Assembly: GCA_009910795.1 (NCBI GenBank)
Contig: VMEE01000085.1
Location: 1-64,000, forward strand
DNA: 64,000 nucleotides
Direction: 5' to 3'
From: Dehalobacter sp. CP
GTDB taxonomy: Bacteria > Bacillota_B > Desulfitobacteriia > Desulfitobacteriales > Syntrophobotulaceae
Shown: one piece after another, positions 1 to 7,023 of the stretch
How positions within the stretch are numbered: the stretch's first letter is position 1
Layout of the letters: each line of letters begins with the position of its first letter
Notes under the pieces: generated by a model
Database searches by the model: none
What the model was told of the DNA's origin: nothing
The model's input: only the letters and a program-made list of their open reading frames with translations
Made by a program: the position numbers and the translations under genes

Positions 1-418
1 ACCGCTCTTGCCGGCTGTCCCATATCTTCTTTATATTCTAGATGTTGTTTTAAAGAGAAATATCCGATTAAGGCCCGTTTACTAAGTATATATATTTCAT
101 TTTAAGCCAGGTTTGTCAACAGACCCCCGGTTGCGAATTTGGGATACCGTCTCCGTCGAGAAGGCAAAAGAAAAATAGATTCCTTCAAAGCGTTGGCTTA
201 CCGCTATAGTTGGTTTCCATTTTCCATTCTATTTTTCCCTCCATACAATAATTCAGTAGCAAGTTTAGTCAAATATCTTTATATGTGATACATCATACCA
301 TTCCTTATATATCCTATTTTGTAGTATTTTGTAATGTAAAACATTTATTGACCGGATATTATCCTTGACATGCGTTATGCCATTTGTTATGATTTTATTT
401 GTTCTTCAGAAGAGACAT
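1..418. other. Intergenic leader region at left edge
   Basis: No complete gene is visible. The stretch is AT-rich apart from a GC-rich island at about 121-165. On the minus strand, 23 down to the window edge could be the first codons of a gene leaving the window (ATG then Gly-Gln-Pro-Ala-Arg-Ala), with only a weak ribosome site (GAAG) close to the ATG. The rest up to the tRNA holds nothing I can name. Confidence 0.4.
89..119 (-). promoter_or_regulatory. Possible sigma-A promoter reading left
   Basis: The minus strand has a perfect -35 box TTGACA (positions 114-119). It is followed 17-19 bases later by AT-rich -10 candidates (AATATA or TATATA, 89-96). It would drive a gene beyond the left edge. 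Confidence 0.35.
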
Positions 419-495
419 CGGGGCGTGGCGCAGTTTGGTAGCGTGCTTGGTTCGGGACCAAGAGGCCGCAGGTTCGAATCCTGTCGCCCCGACCA
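419..495 (+). tRNA. tRNA-Pro (anticodon CGG)
   Basis: This is a 77-nt cloverleaf. The acceptor stem CGGGGCG (419-425) pairs with CGCCCCG (485-491), followed by discriminator A and an encoded CCA end. The anticodon stem CTTGG/CCAAG encloses the loop TTCGGGA, which places CGG at positions 34-36 and so reads the proline codon CCG. The T-loop GGTTCGAATCC is canonical. A terminator follows 18 nt downstream, so it appears to be a single-gene unit. Confidence 0.97.
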
Positions 496-512
496 TTGAA
501 ACTCAAAAGAAA

Positions 513-541
513 CTCCGGGTTTATACCCGGAGCTTATTTTT
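513..541 (+). terminator. Intrinsic terminator of tRNA-Pro
   Basis: An 8-bp stem CTCCGGGT/ACCCGGAG with a TTAT loop is followed by a T-rich tail (534-541). Confidence 0.9.
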
Positions 542-702
542 TATATTTATATATTTGATCCACTTTTGAACCTCTTTATTAATTGTCATATTTAAGCTAA
601 ATGTTAAAAACTTACTGAACTAAAATAAACTACCTGTGTATTTTATTCCTATATGCAGATACTACAGATAGATAAATAATAAATAAAAAGGAGGGATATT
701 GA

Positions 703-852
703 ATGGCTAAGTATAAACTGCCGGTTAACAAACAAAGTGTTGCCAGCGAGCTTAATGTTAACCTAGGTCCAGACACCTCCGCAAGACAAAACGGCTCTGT
801 TGGAGGTAGCATGGTTAAGAAAACTTTTGAATATATTAACAGTAGAATCTAG
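703..852 (+). CDS. Short alpha/beta-type small acid-soluble spore protein
   Basis: The gene encodes a 49-residue protein with the alpha/beta SASP signature: LGPDTSARQNGSVGGSMVKK matches the family core. These proteins coat and protect DNA in the dormant spore. A strong ribosome site (AAAGGAGGG, 688-696) lies just upstream of the ATG. Compared with the second SASP here (24481-24687) it is about 19 residues shorter and lacks the N-terminal half-helix. At the position where the germination protease normally cuts after Glu, it reads Ser-Val-Ala-Ser-Glu, so the usual Glu is missing. A weak sporulation-sigma-like promoter (TGTAT, about 17 nt, TACTA) may lie 40-70 nt upstream. The gene ends at a strong terminator shared with the convergent DUF975 gene. 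Confidence 0.88.
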   Translation: MAKYKLPVNKQSVASELNVNLGPDTSARQNGSVGGSMVKKTFEYINSRI

Positions 853-874
853 TCACTAAGTTAATGAAAAATAA

Positions 875-903
875 TTTACTCCGGGTTTTTTGCCCGGAGT
901 AAA
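875..903. terminator. Bidirectional terminator between SASP and DUF975 genes
   Basis: The stem TTTACTCCGGG/CCCGGAGTAAA has a T-rich loop. The flanking A and T runs let it act for both convergent genes. Confidence 0.88.
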
Positions 904-915
904 TTTATCTATAAC

Positions 916-1527
916 TTAAAACTCTTCCGCAGTACAGACACCATTTTTGATGCTTTCTTTTTTCAGTTCCTGATAGAAATTAGTAAACGTAATTTGCATG
1001 TAAGGCATCAGCCAGATATAGCCAAGACAGAACGGGATCGTGGCCAGGATCGCCCAGCCAATGAAGCTGAGCGTAAGCAGGAATAGCTTGCCGCGATAGC
1101 CATAGCTGATTTTTTTGCTGAGATCAAAGGCCTTTCTGATACCCATATCAGGATTATCAGCATAAATATAAAAGCTCATCATATAGCCGTACGCTTTAAC
1201 GATCCCCGGAATAATGAGAAGCAGTGACCATAAAAGTGTCCACAGCACATACCAGAGATACAGCCCGGCGCAGTTAACGGCGTTTTTGAATCCAGACAGA
1301 ACCACTTCAACGTTCGGATCTTCCCCGCGGCAGAACTTTAAGGTAAAGGTCACCAGGCCAATCATGAGCGGCCCCGCAATTAAGAGCGTAATAATCGGAC
1401 CAGCACACGGGATCCAAGACAGGATGAACACGATTACAGCATAAATCAGACAGGCCAGGATTGGTCTCAGCCATTGCCCTTTTAACTGGGTGCGGGCCAT
1501 GGCCCTTAATTCTTTGTTTTCAAGCAT
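916..1527 (-). CDS. DUF975 family integral membrane protein
   Basis: The 203-residue protein has several membrane segments (about residues 20-60, 85-115 and 145-180). It carries the family's typical stretches: YADNPDMGIRKAFDLSKK in the middle and LSFIGWAIL followed by a Tyr/Pro-rich last helix. The function of the family is unknown. It is common in Firmicutes and sits in the cytoplasmic membrane. The ATG at 1527 is preceded by AAAGGGGAC about 7 nt away, which supports this start. It stands alone, convergent with the SASP gene and divergent from the acetyltransferase gene. The fold assignment rests on sequence pattern; no catalytic motif is visible. Confidence 0.8.
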   Translation of the reverse strand: MLENKELRAMARTQLKGQWLRPILACLIYAVIVFILSWIPCAGPIITLLIAGPLMIGLVTFTLKFCRGEDPNVEVVLSGFKNAVNCAGLYLWYVLWTLLWSLLLIIPGIVKAYGYMMSFYIYADNPDMGIRKAFDLSKKISYGYRGKLFLLTLSFIGWAILATIPFCLGYIWLMPYMQITFTNFYQELKKESIKNGVCTAEEF

Positions 1528-1723
1528 TTTCTAGTCCCCTTTCAAAATTATTAATGATGACTCCAGATGAATTATTTCATCTTAACGAAAGAAGCAACAA
1601 AATTCAAGCATTTTTGCTATATTTTACCTTATTTTGCATTTGCTTCTCCTTCTACTTGATCTTATTTCTCTACATGCTAAACTATGATTACTTAAACGCA
1701 TTTTTGTTTGGAAGGTGACTGCC

Positions 1724-2251
1724 ATGTTAAACGGCAAACGAACCCAAATCCGTCCGCTCGAAATGGATGATCTGGACACCTTGTATGAATGGTATAATGA
1801 TCACGACTTCTCTTACTGGGTCAGCGGCAATTGGCCGCTGACAACCCTGCTGCGCCGGGAAGATCTGGAGAGCAAACTTTTTGAAGAGGATGCCAACCGC
1901 TATGCGATTACGGATTTACAAGGCAGCCTTATCGGTACAATTGGTTTCGATCAGGTCAATATTCCGGCCAGATCGGCCCGCATCTATGTCGGAATTGGTC
2001 TCCAAGATTACTGGGGAAAAGGTTACGGGACCGATGCGCTGACTGCTTTTATCCGCTACCTGTTTGGCCAGTGGAATTTTCGGAGACTGACCGCTGAGAC
2101 CTGGGTCAATAACACCAGGGCGCTCTCCTGCTATCAGAAGCTCGGCTTCATTGCCGAAGGCAGGCTGCGTGAAGCCTATTATGTGGAAGGGCAATATTTT
2201 GACGCAATCATCTTAGGTTTATTAAAAAAAGATGAGGTCGTCCGCCTTTAG
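1724..2251 (+). CDS. GNAT family N-acetyltransferase (RimJ/RimL-like)
   Basis: The protein is about 175 residues and transfers an acetyl group from acetyl-CoA to an amine. Its N-terminus (IRPLEMDDLDTLYEWYND) is typical of the RimJ/RimL/spermidine acetyltransferase branch. The acetyl-CoA loop is WGKGYGTDAL near residue 105, and NTRALSCYQKLGFIAEGRLR is the usual C-terminal motif. I chose ATG 1724 rather than the in-frame GTG at 1715, because GGAAGGTGA (1710-1718) is the ribosome site and would overlap the GTG. The substrate cannot be deduced; ribosomal-protein, spermidine or antibiotic acetylation are all possible. No terminator is evident before the rib leader. Confidence 0.85.
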   Translation: MLNGKRTQIRPLEMDDLDTLYEWYNDHDFSYWVSGNWPLTTLLRREDLESKLFEEDANRYAITDLQGSLIGTIGFDQVNIPARSARIYVGIGLQDYWGKGYGTDALTAFIRYLFGQWNFRRLTAETWVNNTRALSCYQKLGFIAEGRLREAYYVEGQYFDAIILGLLKKDEVVRL

Positions 2252-2277
2252 ACTCTCTTGATCTCTGTGCAAAATGG

Positions 2278-2306
2278 TTGCATTCTTGGCAGGATTGCAG
2301 TATGAT
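2278..2306 (+). promoter_or_regulatory. Promoter of the rib operon
   Basis: TTGCAT (2278-2283) and TATGAT (2301-2306) are separated by exactly 17 bp. They lie about 45 nt before the FMN aptamer. Confidence 0.6.
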
Positions 2307-2349
2307 AATTGCAAGTTCGATTGATCTATGCAGCAAAACTGAATACGTT

Positions 2350-2460
2350 CTTTACTCTGGGGATAGGTGTAATTCCTTACCGGCGGTACAGCCCGCGAGC
2401 CTTATGGCAGATTCGTTGAAATTACGAAGCCGACAGTTAAAGTCTGGATGGAAAGAGCAA
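2350..2460 (+). promoter_or_regulatory. FMN riboswitch (RFN element)
   Basis: The segment carries the conserved RFN blocks in order: CCGGCGGTACAGCCCGCGAGCC, then GCAGATTCGTTGAAATTACG, then AAGCCGACAGT and AGTCTGGATGG. A P1 helix forms between CTCT (2355-2358) and AGAG (2454-2457). It senses flavin mononucleotide and lies directly upstream of ribD, with a terminator at 2548-2577 as the expression platform. High FMN should shut off the rib operon by premature termination. Confidence 0.96.
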
Positions 2461-2547
2461 AACATGGTGTGATCGTGCACGTGCTTGTCATGTTTGTCGC
2501 GTAGCCTCTCACCTGCTTGTTTTGAATGACTGTTGATCTGAATGATG

Positions 2548-2577
2548 ACGCCCGGAGTATTTCCGGGCATTTTTTAT
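2548..2577 (+). terminator. Riboswitch-controlled terminator
   Basis: The stem GCCCGGA/TCCGGGC (2550-2568) with a T-run at 2570-2577 lies between the FMN aptamer and ribD. It is the expected expression platform. Confidence 0.88.
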
Positions 2578-2651
2578 TATTTTTTCATAATTTATCAATG
2601 ATTTATATTTCCATTTGTCGTTGACACGCTAATGACTGGAGGGTACATCCA

Positions 2652-3797
2652 TTGCCTGATCGTTTTACCGCAGAAGATAAAAACTACATGGAACGCGCGC
2701 TGAATCTTGCCGTACTGGCAGCAGGCAGAACCAGTCCAAATCCGCTTGTGGGCTGTGTTATTGTCCGGGACGGTCAGATTGTCGGGGAAGGCTACCATAG
2801 GAAAGCCGGTACGCCGCATGCGGAAGTCCATGCCTTAAATGCTGCAGGATCAAGCGCAGAAGGTGCCGATGTCTATGTCACACTGGAACCCTGCTCCCAT
2901 TACGGCCGTACACCTCCCTGCACCGATGCGCTGATTGCAGCAGGCGTAAAGAAAGTAATTGTAGCGATGACGGATCCGAATCCGCTGGTCAGCGGTCAGG
3001 GTGTGAAAAAGCTGCAGGATGCCGGTATTCTTGTCGAAACAGGTCTGCTGGCTGAAAAAGCCCGAAAAATTAATGAGCCTTTTCTGAAAGCGATTACCAC
3101 AAAAATGCCCTTTGTACTTTATAAAGCTGCAATGACGCTCGATGGCCGGACTGCCGTAGAATCAGGAAACTCCAAATGGATCACTTCGGAAGAGGCCAGA
3201 CATTTCGTCCATGGCCTAAGAAATACTTTTGACGTCATTATGGTCGGCAGTCAAACAGTCCTTCAGGATAACCCGCTCTTAACCTGCCGCAATATTGAGA
3301 ATGGCCGGGACCCGGTCCGGCTAGTCGTCGATGGTTCCCTGTCTGTTCCGTTGAACGCGCAGGTCCTCCGGAACGAATCCGCCAGCCGCTGCATCATCGC
3401 GACAACAAAAGCTGCTGACCAGAACAAACTGCTGCGAATGCGTGAAACATTTGCTGCCGACAAGGTTGATATCTGGCAGTATGATACCTCCAGACAGGTT
3501 CCCTTGCCGGATCTGCTGAGAGATATCGCGGCCGGAGGCTTAAACAGCATCTTATTGGAAGGCGGCGGTACGCTTGCCGGTAAAATGCTGGAATCCAGGC
3601 TGATTGATCAAATCATGTTTATGATGGCCCCGAAACTGGCCGGATCAGGCTTCTCCCCGCTCTCAGGCCTGCACCTCACCAGCATGTCTGAGGCAGTAAA
3701 TGTCAGTCAACTAGCGGTCTGTGAGCTGGGAGGAAATTATAGTTTTACCGGAACAGTTGACTATAACCATACCAATAAAATGGGAAGTGACAAATAA
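2652..3797 (+). CDS. ribD: Bifunctional riboflavin deaminase/reductase RibD
   Basis: This 381-residue enzyme deaminates the pyrimidine product of GTP cyclohydrolase II and then reduces its ribosyl side chain. The N-terminal cytidine-deaminase-like domain has the zinc motif HAE (56-58) and PCSHYGRTPPC (80-90). The NADPH-dependent reductase domain starts near residue 150 (LYKAAMTLDGRTA) and ends with the LLEGGG motif near 300. The start is TTG, 8 nt after GGAGGG (2638-2643); no ATG lies near. It is the first gene behind the FMN riboswitch, and its TAA overlaps the ribE ATG by one base, so the two are translationally coupled. Confidence 0.96.
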   Translation: MPDRFTAEDKNYMERALNLAVLAAGRTSPNPLVGCVIVRDGQIVGEGYHRKAGTPHAEVHALNAAGSSAEGADVYVTLEPCSHYGRTPPCTDALIAAGVKKVIVAMTDPNPLVSGQGVKKLQDAGILVETGLLAEKARKINEPFLKAITTKMPFVLYKAAMTLDGRTAVESGNSKWITSEEARHFVHGLRNTFDVIMVGSQTVLQDNPLLTCRNIENGRDPVRLVVDGSLSVPLNAQVLRNESASRCIIATTKAADQNKLLRMRETFAADKVDIWQYDTSRQVPLPDLLRDIAAGGLNSILLEGGGTLAGKMLESRLIDQIMFMMAPKLAGSGFSPLSGLHLTSMSEAVNVSQLAVCELGGNYSFTGTVDYNHTNKMGSDK

Positions 3798-4450
3798 TGT
3801 TTACCGGAATCATTGAAGAACTGGGCACAATAAAAAACATAGACCTGCTGAAAGACTCCGCCAGATTAACCATTGATGCTTCACTTGTGCTAAAGGGATC
3901 CCAAATCGGAGACAGCATTGCCGTCAACGGGGTCTGTCTTACAGCGACCGCCATTGGTTCCGGAAGTTTTTCTGTCGATGTTATGTACGAGACCCTGCAG
4001 CGAACAAACCTTCAAGAATTAAAGCCGCAGACAAAAGTCAACCTGGAAAGAGCGCTGCAGCTGCAAAGCCGTTTGGGCGGCCATCTGGTGAGCGGTCATG
4101 TCGATGGCACCGGAAAAATTACTGCCATCAGTCCGGTCAGCATTGCTCAAATCTATCGAATTCAAACCTCCCCGGAGATAACCTCCTCCCTGCTGCCGAA
4201 AGGGTCAGTGGCCATTGATGGAATCTCGTTAACGGTCATTGATGCCGGGGATGCCTTTTTTACCGTCTCCTTGATCCCCCACACCTTTCAGCATACGACA
4301 CTCGGCTTTAAACGCGTTGGTTCTACGGTGAATCTTGAAACCGATCTCATCGGAAAATATGTAGCAAAATTCCTGCAAAAGGACCACAGCCCGCCCCAAA
4401 CCAAAACGGAAATTTCCCTCGCATTTCTAACTGAAAATGGTTTTATCTAA
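3797..4450 (+). CDS. ribE: Riboflavin synthase alpha chain RibE
   Basis: The 217-residue protein dismutates two molecules of dimethyl-ribityllumazine to riboflavin. It begins with the invariant MFTGIIEELG and has the two internally repeated lumazine-binding barrels (about 1-97 and 98-195), seen as SVNGVCLTA-type and GISLTV-type motifs and LGGHLVSGHVDGTG. The length is normal plus a short C-terminal tail. It overlaps ribD by one base. The last codons and the 25 nt that follow contain the 12-bp direct repeat TTTTATCTAACG. Confidence 0.96.
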   Translation: MFTGIIEELGTIKNIDLLKDSARLTIDASLVLKGSQIGDSIAVNGVCLTATAIGSGSFSVDVMYETLQRTNLQELKPQTKVNLERALQLQSRLGGHLVSGHVDGTGKITAISPVSIAQIYRIQTSPEITSSLLPKGSVAIDGISLTVIDAGDAFFTVSLIPHTFQHTTLGFKRVGSTVNLETDLIGKYVAKFLQKDHSPPQTKTEISLAFLTENGFI

Positions 4451-4491
4451 CGTTTAGCAAACGTTTTATCTAACGAAAGGAGCTTAAACAG

Positions 4492-5709
4492 ATGACACAA
4501 CAAGAAAATATTTTTGCAAGCATTCCGGAGGCTATCGAAGATATCCGTCAGGGCAAAATGATTATCGTCGTCGATGATGAAGACAGGGAAAATGAAGGCG
4601 ATATTATCATGGCTGCTTCCAAGGTGACTCCTGACGCGATCAATTTTATGGCTACCTACGGCCGGGGGTTGATCTGTACTTCCCTGACTGCCGCAAGGCT
4701 TAAAGAACTGGATTTGGATCTGATGGTCCGGAACAACACAGATCCCCACGGCACAGCTTTTACGGTCAGCGTTGATGCCGCAACCAGCACCACAGGAATT
4801 TCCGCGTTTGAGCGGGCTGCTACGATTCAGGTGCTGATTAATAAAGATAGTAAGGCGGAAGATTTGCGCAGACCGGGTCATATTTTCCCGCTGCAGGCCC
4901 GGGAAGGCGGTGTCCTTGTCAGAGCCGGCCATACCGAAGGATCGGTCGATCTGGCCCGGCTGGCCGGTCTTGAACCGGCCGGGGTCCTTTGTGAAATCAT
5001 GAATGAAGACGGGACAATGGCCAGAGTGAACGACCTGCTGAAATTTAAGGAAAAACACAATCTGAAAATGGTGACGATCAAAGATTTGATCAGTTACCGC
5101 CGCCTGAACGAGAGACTTATCGAAAGAGCCGAAAGTATTGATTTCCCAACAGAATTTGGGACGTTTAAGGCAGTCGGTTTTAAAAGTAAAATTGACGGCA
5201 AGGAACATCTGGCCCTGGTCAAAGGCAATGTCGGCGACGGGGAACCCGTTTTGGTCAGAGTCCACTCCGAATGTCTGACCGGAGATGTTTTTTATTCGCG
5301 AAGATGCGACTGCCGGGACCAGTTAACGGCAGCCATTCAGCAAATCGAACGCGAAGGGCGCGGCCTGCTTCTCTATATGCGCCAGGAAGGCCGCGGAATC
5401 GGACTTCTGAATAAATTGAAGGCGTATAAACTTCAGGAAGAAGGCAAAGACACTGTCGAAGCAAATCTGGCGCTGGGTTTCCCGCCTGATCTGCGTGATT
5501 ATGGCGTCGGTGCTCAAATATTAGCTGATCTCGGTATCACCAAAGTCCGTCTGATGACGAATAATCCCAAGAAAATCGTAGGTCTGGAAGGCTACGGCAT
5601 TCAAGTTACCGAACGCGTCCCAATTGAAATGCCCGCGAAACCTGAAAATGAATACTACCTGTCAACTAAAAAAGAAAAAATGGGCCATTTTTTGACCAAT
5701 ATTCGCTGA
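4492..5709 (+). CDS. ribBA: Fused DHBP synthase / GTP cyclohydrolase II RibBA
   Basis: This 405-residue bifunctional protein supplies both riboflavin precursors. The N-terminal half makes dihydroxybutanone phosphate from ribulose 5-phosphate; its acidic loop [12 protein letters not shown] is near residues 25-37. The C-terminal half opens GTP. Its zinc cysteines lie in [10 protein letters not shown] followed by RRCDC near 256-272, and the catalytic RQEGRGIGL is near 297-305. ATG 4492 follows AAAGGAGC. A 138-nt gap without a recognisable terminator separates it from ribH, so all four genes are probably one operon. Confidence 0.97.
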   Translation: MTQQENIFASIPEAIEDIRQGKMIIVVDDEDRENEGDIIMAASKVTPDAINFMATYGRGLICTSLTAARLKELDLDLMVRNNTDPHGTAFTVSVDAATSTTGISAFERAATIQVLINKDSKAEDLRRPGHIFPLQAREGGVLVRAGHTEGSVDLARLAGLEPAGVLCEIMNEDGTMARVNDLLKFKEKHNLKMVTIKDLISYRRLNERLIERAESIDFPTEFGTFKAVGFKSKIDGKEHLALVKGNVGDGEPVLVRVHSECLTGDVFYSRRCDCRDQLTAAIQQIEREGRGLLLYMRQEGRGIGLLNKLKAYKLQEEGKDTVEANLALGFPPDLRDYGVGAQILADLGITKVRLMTNNPKKIVGLEGYGIQVTERVPIEMPAKPENEYYLSTKKEKMGHFLTNIR

Positions 5710-5847
5710 CCAGTGATAATCGGCAATCCTTAATTGACGAATGACAAAGACATTAAGGAGTATAGAGAACTAAAGACCAAATATCATAACCAAATAGCCT
5801 AAAAGAAATATGACCAAACAGGCTGCAAAAGAAAGGATGGATATCAT

Positions 5848-6312
5848 TTGAAAACCATTGAAGGAAAACTGTTGGCTGAGAATTTAAAGTTTGCGATTGT
5901 TGCCGGAAGATTTAATGAGTTTATTACGAATAAGCTTATTGGCGGCGCTTTGGATGCGCTGAAAAGACATGGCGCTGATGAGGACAATATCGAACTCGTC
6001 TGGGTCCCCGGTGCTTTTGAAATTCCGTTGGCCGCCAAAAAGATCGCTGAACAAAAACGCTTTGATGCGGTCATCTGCCTTGGCGCAGTGATCAGAGGGG
6101 CTACGCCGCATTTTGACTATGTCAGCAGCGAAGTCAGCAAAGGTGTCGCCAATGTCGGTCTGGAAACAGGCGTTCCTGTGATCTTCGGCGTTCTGACCAC
6201 CGACACGATTGAACAGGCCATTGAACGGGCAGGCACAAAATCCGGCAATAAAGGTTTTGATGCTGCCGTAACCGCGATTGAAACCGCGAATCTGTTTAAG
6301 CAGCTTGCGTAG
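5848..6312 (+). CDS. ribH: 6,7-dimethyl-8-ribityllumazine synthase RibH
   Basis: The 154-residue protein condenses the two RibBA/RibD-derived precursors into lumazine. It probably forms the usual icosahedral or pentameric shell. Typical motifs are [10 protein letters not shown] at the substrate pocket, [28 protein letters not shown] with the catalytic His, and [17 protein letters not shown]. The start is TTG, about 9 nt after AAAGGATGG, consistent with the TTG start of ribD. It is the last gene of the rib operon, ending at a strong terminator. Confidence 0.96.
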   Translation: MKTIEGKLLAENLKFAIVAGRFNEFITNKLIGGALDALKRHGADEDNIELVWVPGAFEIPLAAKKIAEQKRFDAVICLGAVIRGATPHFDYVSSEVSKGVANVGLETGVPVIFGVLTTDTIEQAIERAGTKSGNKGFDAAVTAIETANLFKQLA

Positions 6313-6340
6313 TAGATCGATTCTTAAAACAAGGCAAATA

Positions 6341-6386
6341 AAAGACGGGAAGGCTATACCGCTGTATAACCTTCCCGTCTTTTTTA
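6341..6386 (+). terminator. Terminator of the rib operon
   Basis: AAAGACGGGAAGG pairs with CCTTCCCGTCTTT, with an inner TATAC/GTATA extension, and is followed by a T-run. Confidence 0.93.
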
Positions 6387-6417
6387 CTCATGGATCTCCA
6401 CTTGCTAACAAATAATC

Positions 6418-6615
6418 TTAGATCGATCCTCCGGATTTTTCAATAAGTTTCCCAAGCCGTTCATAGACTTTACTTGCTTCATTCGCCAGCTGAAGATAGC
6501 GGTGCCGGATTTCATCATTCGAGGCTTTGGTGGCAAATGTCATATACCCGGAAGCCGCTGCCGAGACATCTTTTTCGTAGTCATACATCATATCTAGATC
6601 CGAAAAATTACTCAT
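6418..6615 (-). CDS. Small hypothetical protein, possibly CotF/ferritin-like coat protein
   Basis: I read 65 residues from ATG 6615. The upstream in-frame start at 6651 would overlap the preceding gene, whereas 6615 has AGGAAGGGG upstream, although about 12 nt away. The sequence (DLDMMYDYEKDVSAAASGYMTFATKA, then an all-helical end) resembles one helical hairpin of clostridial CotF-type spore coat proteins, but the match is weak. It follows the next gene (6635-6844) by 19 nt on the same strand, so they likely form a two-gene unit of paired short helical proteins. The function is unknown. Confidence 0.6.
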   Translation of the reverse strand: MSNFSDLDMMYDYEKDVSAAASGYMTFATKASNDEIRHRYLQLANEASKVYERLGKLIEKSGGSI

Positions 6616-6634
6616 AAACTTAATAATCCCCTTC

Positions 6635-6844
6635 CTACATGATTTGAGCAAGTTTACTTTTAAGGAAGCCGTTTAATCCCTCGAGTGCGCTTGCCTGATC
6701 CTTGAAAAATGCTTTTACTTCCCTGTCGTGAGCCATCTCACTGAACATTTCACATTTCCTCATCGATACTTCGCTTTCAACTAGAGATCTTGTTATCATT
6801 CCCTGATCGAGAATTTTCTTGATTTCACTTTGACTATGCTGCAT
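6635..6844 (-). CDS. Small helical protein, possible coat-associated partner
   Basis: The protein has 69 residues from ATG 6844, which follows GGAAGGTGGG closely. The longer reading from 6904 has no ribosome site. The sequence is acidic/basic and helical (QSEIKKILDQGMITRSLVES, then MAHDREVKAFF), as in two-helix ferritin-like or coat proteins. It is co-directional with the 65-residue gene just downstream. I do not recognise a named family with confidence. Both genes lie between the rib operon and clpB and point away from rib. Confidence 0.6.
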   Translation of the reverse strand: MQHSQSEIKKILDQGMITRSLVESEVSMRKCEMFSEMAHDREVKAFFKDQASALEGLNGFLKSKLAQIM

Positions 6845-7023
6845 GATATCCCACCTTCCAAAATTCTTAAGTATTTTAGAATTAAGTATTTTCAGGATAT
6901 ACAAAAAGAGCTGAATTTATGCATTATTCCCTGTCATAATAATAAAAACAACATGGGTTTAACAGATAAAACCCGTGTTGTTTTTTTATATTAATGTTTC
7001 AGACTCGTTCGATCGTTTTTTTG

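Noticed and set aside
2278..2472. A 64-codon frame before ribD
   Set aside because: It runs across the FMN aptamer, whose conserved RNA blocks explain the sequence.
4447..5265. A 272-codon minus-strand frame
   Set aside because: It is antisense to ribBA, whose catalytic motifs are intact on the plus strand.
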